NCBI GenBank assembly: GCA_003402745.1
Contig: QQND01000018.1
Location: forward strand, 1-44,800
DNA length: 44,800 nucleotides
Source: Verrucomicrobiota bacterium
GTDB taxonomy: Bacteria > Verrucomicrobiota > Verrucomicrobiia > Chthoniobacterales > Chthoniobacteraceae
Direction of reading: 5' to 3'
The first letter of the stretch is position 1. The number at the start of each line of letters is the position of its first letter. Below are positions 42,602 to 44,800 of this stretch, in pieces. The position numbers were made by a program, and so were the translations under genes. Below the pieces are notes generated by a model. It saw nothing but the letters and a program-made list of their open reading frames with translations, did not search any database and had not been told where the DNA came from.

Positions 42602-42811
42602 CTAGGCGAAGGGCATACATTCCCGAATGCGAGGTGCTATGGTCGCGTGCACGAGGCCGGCCTTCCCCAGATTCCGCTTCCGCTTGGCACTCTTTGAAGA
42701 GGCCAAGTGACGCAGACCTGGTTTACGGCGCAGCAACTTGCCCGAGGCGGTCAACTTGAACCGCTTAGCCACGGCTTTTTTTGTCTTACGACGTGCAATG
42801 GACTTAGGCAT
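42602..42811 (-). CDS. rpmI: 50S ribosomal protein L35
   Basis: This small basic ribosomal protein (69 aa) has the L35 core: PKSIARRKTKKAVAKRFKLT at the N-terminus, then GKLLRRKPGLRHLASSKSAKRKRNLGK. The start is an ATG. It is upstream of rplT on the same strand, as in most bacteria. The translation initiation factor gene infC that normally precedes it is not present in the window. Instead the sequence upstream (to about 43000) is a divergent intergenic region leading to the W/Y-rich protein. Confidence 0.95.
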   Translation of the reverse strand: MPKSIARRKTKKAVAKRFKLTASGKLLRRKPGLRHLASSKSAKRKRNLGKAGLVHATIAPRIRECMPFA

Positions 42812-43001
42812 GGGGCGGAGGAGAGTAGGGAGTTGTCGGAGGAGTGCAACTCTGTTTTTCGATTCCGCGTGTATTTGGTGAAGAAGTGGCGATTTAGCCC
42901 AGTAATCTTGCAGGATACATTGTCTTGCATTGATTTGGTGTGGTTTATAGATACACTGAGGAAGTGGTTCGGTATGAGCGTTCTTTTTCCCTCCAAAATA
43001 T

Positions 43002-44800
43002 ATGCGTCACTGGTACTACACCGCGGCACTCGTCGCACTGGTTGCCCCGGCTTGTCTTCCTGAGCAGGCGAAAGCGCAGTTTCCTGAGCAGGAGAGAGCG
43101 CAGGAGAGAGCGCAGGAGGCGGATTTCTCGTTTTTTGAGGAATCCCTTAGTCCTTACGGGGAGTGGGTGGATGTTCGTGGTCACGGCGCCTGCTGGCACC
43201 CGGACGTGGAGGAGGGTTGGGCCCCGTACACAGAAGGGTACTGGGCGTACACCGATGTGGGCTGGACTTGGGTGAGTCTCGAACCGTTTGGCAGTATTGT
43301 TTTTCATTACGGCCGCTGGTTGCTCACAAGCGGGGGGTGGTGCTGGGTTCCGGGTGCGGATTGGGCGCCGGCGTGGGTTTCCTGGCGCAGGGGCGGGGAT
43401 TATGTGGGCTGGGCGGCGCTGCCTCCGGAAGTTCCGTGGCATCGACAGAGGGGCATCAGTGCCTGGGTGGATGTGCATACCGAAATCGGCCCGGCATACT
43501 ACCGGTTTTGCGCCGTTAGGGATTTTTGCGCGCCCAGTTTGACCAAGGTGCTTCTTCGGCCGACGCAGAACCTGACGATCATGCTGAGTACGCAAAACGT
43601 GACAAACATCGGCTGGCACAACAACAGCGTGTTTTGCGGCGGGCCCGAGTACCGGTGGATTCGGGAACGCGCTTCCCTCGAGGTCCCGTTGCTGAGGGTG
43701 ATGCGGGAGGAGAACATCAGCCGATATCATTCCATGAACGTGGGTGGAAACTTCGGTACGGTGCAGAATTTTGTTTACCGAGATATGCTTGTGCTTCCCG
43801 CACCGGCGCGCGTGGAGATTGGTGTGTCGCAGCGGCACAGGCAGATGCGTTCGGCCGATGTGGAGGTTTCTAGGGGATGGTACGGAAATGCGGGTGCCAA
43901 CGAGCGTCTTCGCTCCCATTTGAATCAGGAGTGGGAAACTCGGGAGGCAGCGCAGCGGCGGAATCCAGCGGCGTTTTCCGGTCCCGCCCCTGAAGTGCGG
44001 TTAAAAACGGTAGCTGACCAGGAGCGTCGGGGAGTGGTGGCCGAGGTTGTCGCTCGCGGCGAGATTGCACCGCCAAGTGCGCGCAATCCAAAGAGCTTTT
44101 CTGGGACACAGGACAGAGGGACAGGCCTTTTCTCGGGAGAGCAAGTCCGGGAACAGCCATTCCGGGGTAAGCAGGGCGGCGTGCCCTCTTTTGCAAACCC
44201 CGGGCAGAGCGGCCCCCCCTCCAAGGAGTCGCGCGCGGCTGGGGATTCGCAGACTTCGGTGTTGGATCGCGCTACAGGGCGGACGGCGCCGGCGGCTTCC
44301 TCAAATCCGCCGTTGGTTGAGCCTGTTCTTCGGTCGTCTGGAGTTACAGGGGACAGACCCCTCACGAGCGGCTCCGGAGGTGCCTCCTCGAGAGGAGTGC
44401 AATCGACGGGGACGACCCTGCGCAACGAAGGGGTGGCGCGCGAGCCAACCCCTGGTGGTGTCCCGACGCGCAGCGAAGGCGGGAGACTGCCCTCCGAGGG
44501 GGGGCGTTTTCCAAGCACTCCCGGCGTACAAAACGGCGGCCGGGTCTTGAGTGAAGGGGTGCCTTCGAGCGGCGGAAACATGCGACCTCAGACGCTTCCC
44601 AGAGAGGAGACGCCCGCTGGAATCAGCGGATTCCAAGGGGGAGGGCGAACTGAGCCGGCGCGTTCAGGGAATCAGGCTCCAAGTACTGGGGCGGTGGGGG
44701 GGAATGGCGGCAGGTCTTTTCCGGCCAATCCAGCCAATACTGGGGCGAATTTTCCGGGAGGGAATCCCTCCCAGGGAGGGGGGGGGGCGCCCACGCGCCA
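43002..44800 (+). CDS. W/Y-rich DUF6600-type exported protein, truncated by window edge
   Basis: The frame from the ATG at 43002 stays open through 599 codons to the right edge, so the 3' end is missing. The N-terminus (RHWYYTAALVALVAPACL) is a signal peptide, possibly lipoprotein-like at Cys19. A short Gln/Glu/Arg/Ala stretch, two copies of PEQxxAQ, follows. The main domain has tryptophan/tyrosine repeats: YGEWVDVRGHGACW, GYWAYTDVGWTWV, HYGRWLLTSGGWCWVPG and WRRGGDYVGWAALPPE. These match the YxWV-type DUF6600 family common in Verrucomicrobiota. From about residue 330 the sequence becomes Gly/Ser/Pro/Asn/Arg-rich and low-complexity. It is probably an envelope or cell-surface protein. The function is unknown. 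Confidence 0.8.
   Translation, partial: MRHWYYTAALVALVAPACLPEQAKAQFPEQERAQERAQEADFSFFEESLSPYGEWVDVRGHGACWHPDVEEGWAPYTEGYWAYTDVGWTWVSLEPFGSIVFHYGRWLLTSGGWCWVPGADWAPAWVSWRRGGDYVGWAALPPEVPWHRQRGISAWVDVHTEIGPAYYRFCAVRDFCAPSLTKVLLRPTQNLTIMLSTQNVTNIGWHNNSVFCGGPEYRWIRERASLEVPLLRVMREENISRYHSMNVGGNFGTVQNFVYRDMLVLPAPARVEIGVSQRHRQMRSADVEVSRGWYGNAGANERLRSHLNQEWETREAAQRRNPAAFSGPAPEVRLKTVADQERRGVVAEVVARGEIAPPSARNPKSFSGTQDRGTGLFSGEQVREQPFRGKQGGVPSFANPGQSGPPSKESRAAGDSQTSVLDRATGRTAPAASSNPPLVEPVLRSSGVTGDRPLTSGSGGASSRGVQSTGTTLRNEGVAREPTPGGVPTRSEGGRLPSEGGRFPSTPGVQNGGRVLSEGVPSSGGNMRPQTLPREETPAGISGFQGGGRTEPARSGNQAPSTGAVGGNGGRSFPANPANTGANFPGGNPSQGGGGAPTR
43057..43121 (+). repeat. Short in-frame coding repeats in the DUF6600-type gene
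   Basis: A 24-bp imperfect unit starting TTCCTGAGCAGG occurs at 43057 and 43081. It is followed by a 12-bp unit CAGGAGAGAGCG at 43089-43112 with a partial third copy. All are in frame and encode PEQxxAQ and ERAQ repeats directly after the signal peptide. It is a candidate for length variation between strains. Confidence 0.75.

Overview
The window looks like a chromosomal segment of a fairly GC-rich bacterium of the Planctomycetes-Verrucomicrobia-Chlamydiae group, most likely Verrucomicrobiota. The main clues are two gene pairs of the planctomycete/verrucomicrobial type (a large secreted cytochrome-c-like DUF1587/DUF1592/DUF1588/DUF1585 protein followed by a Tat-exported DUF1552 protein), a W/Y-rich DUF6600-type secreted protein, a DUF3516 helicase, a class III fructose-bisphosphatase and a single-gene SecD-SecF fusion. 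This placement is inference from gene content; no rRNA is present. I see no transposase, integrase, prophage or CRISPR array.

Layout. 1-2.9 kb: a tRNA-Arg(CCT) gene, DNA polymerase IV, a secreted alpha/beta-hydrolase and L-rhamnose mutarotase. 3.1-5.7 kb: a membrane-anchored SGNH protein plus MBOAT acyltransferase pair, probably for polysaccharide O-acylation. 5.9-6.7 kb: a creatininase-family amidohydrolase. 7.0-20.5 kb is the most distinctive region. Two paralogous cytochrome/DUF1552 pairs lie in inverted orientation around a GxGYxYP-type putative glycoside hydrolase, an AraC regulator and a GH29 alpha-L-fucosidase-like enzyme. The second pair forms a tight apparent operon with the GH29 gene, and the AraC gene is divergent from it. 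This reads as a sugar-responsive locus that combines glycan cleavage with an uncharacterised extracytoplasmic haem-protein system.

20.7-34.4 kb holds mainly housekeeping genes: HrpB helicase, class III FBPase, DUF3516 helicase, a GmhA-like sugar isomerase, Dxr, CdsA, a DUF4139 protein, endonuclease III, and an aldo/keto reductase with a degenerate catalytic tetrad. 34.4-37.4 kb holds leuCD and an apparently catalytically dead rhomboid. A 10-bp, seven-copy tandem repeat lies in the divergent gap between the rhomboid and a small membrane protein. 37.8-42.8 kb holds DedA, YajC, SecDF and the ribosomal pair rpmI-rplT, which lacks the usual adjacent infC. From 43.0 kb a large W/Y-rich secreted protein with a low-complexity tail runs off the right edge.

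The best candidate for an undescribed system is the 7-20.5 kb block: duplicated haem-protein/DUF1552 modules linked to fucosidase-type glycan processing and AraC control. The domain families are known by name, but their biochemical role is not established.
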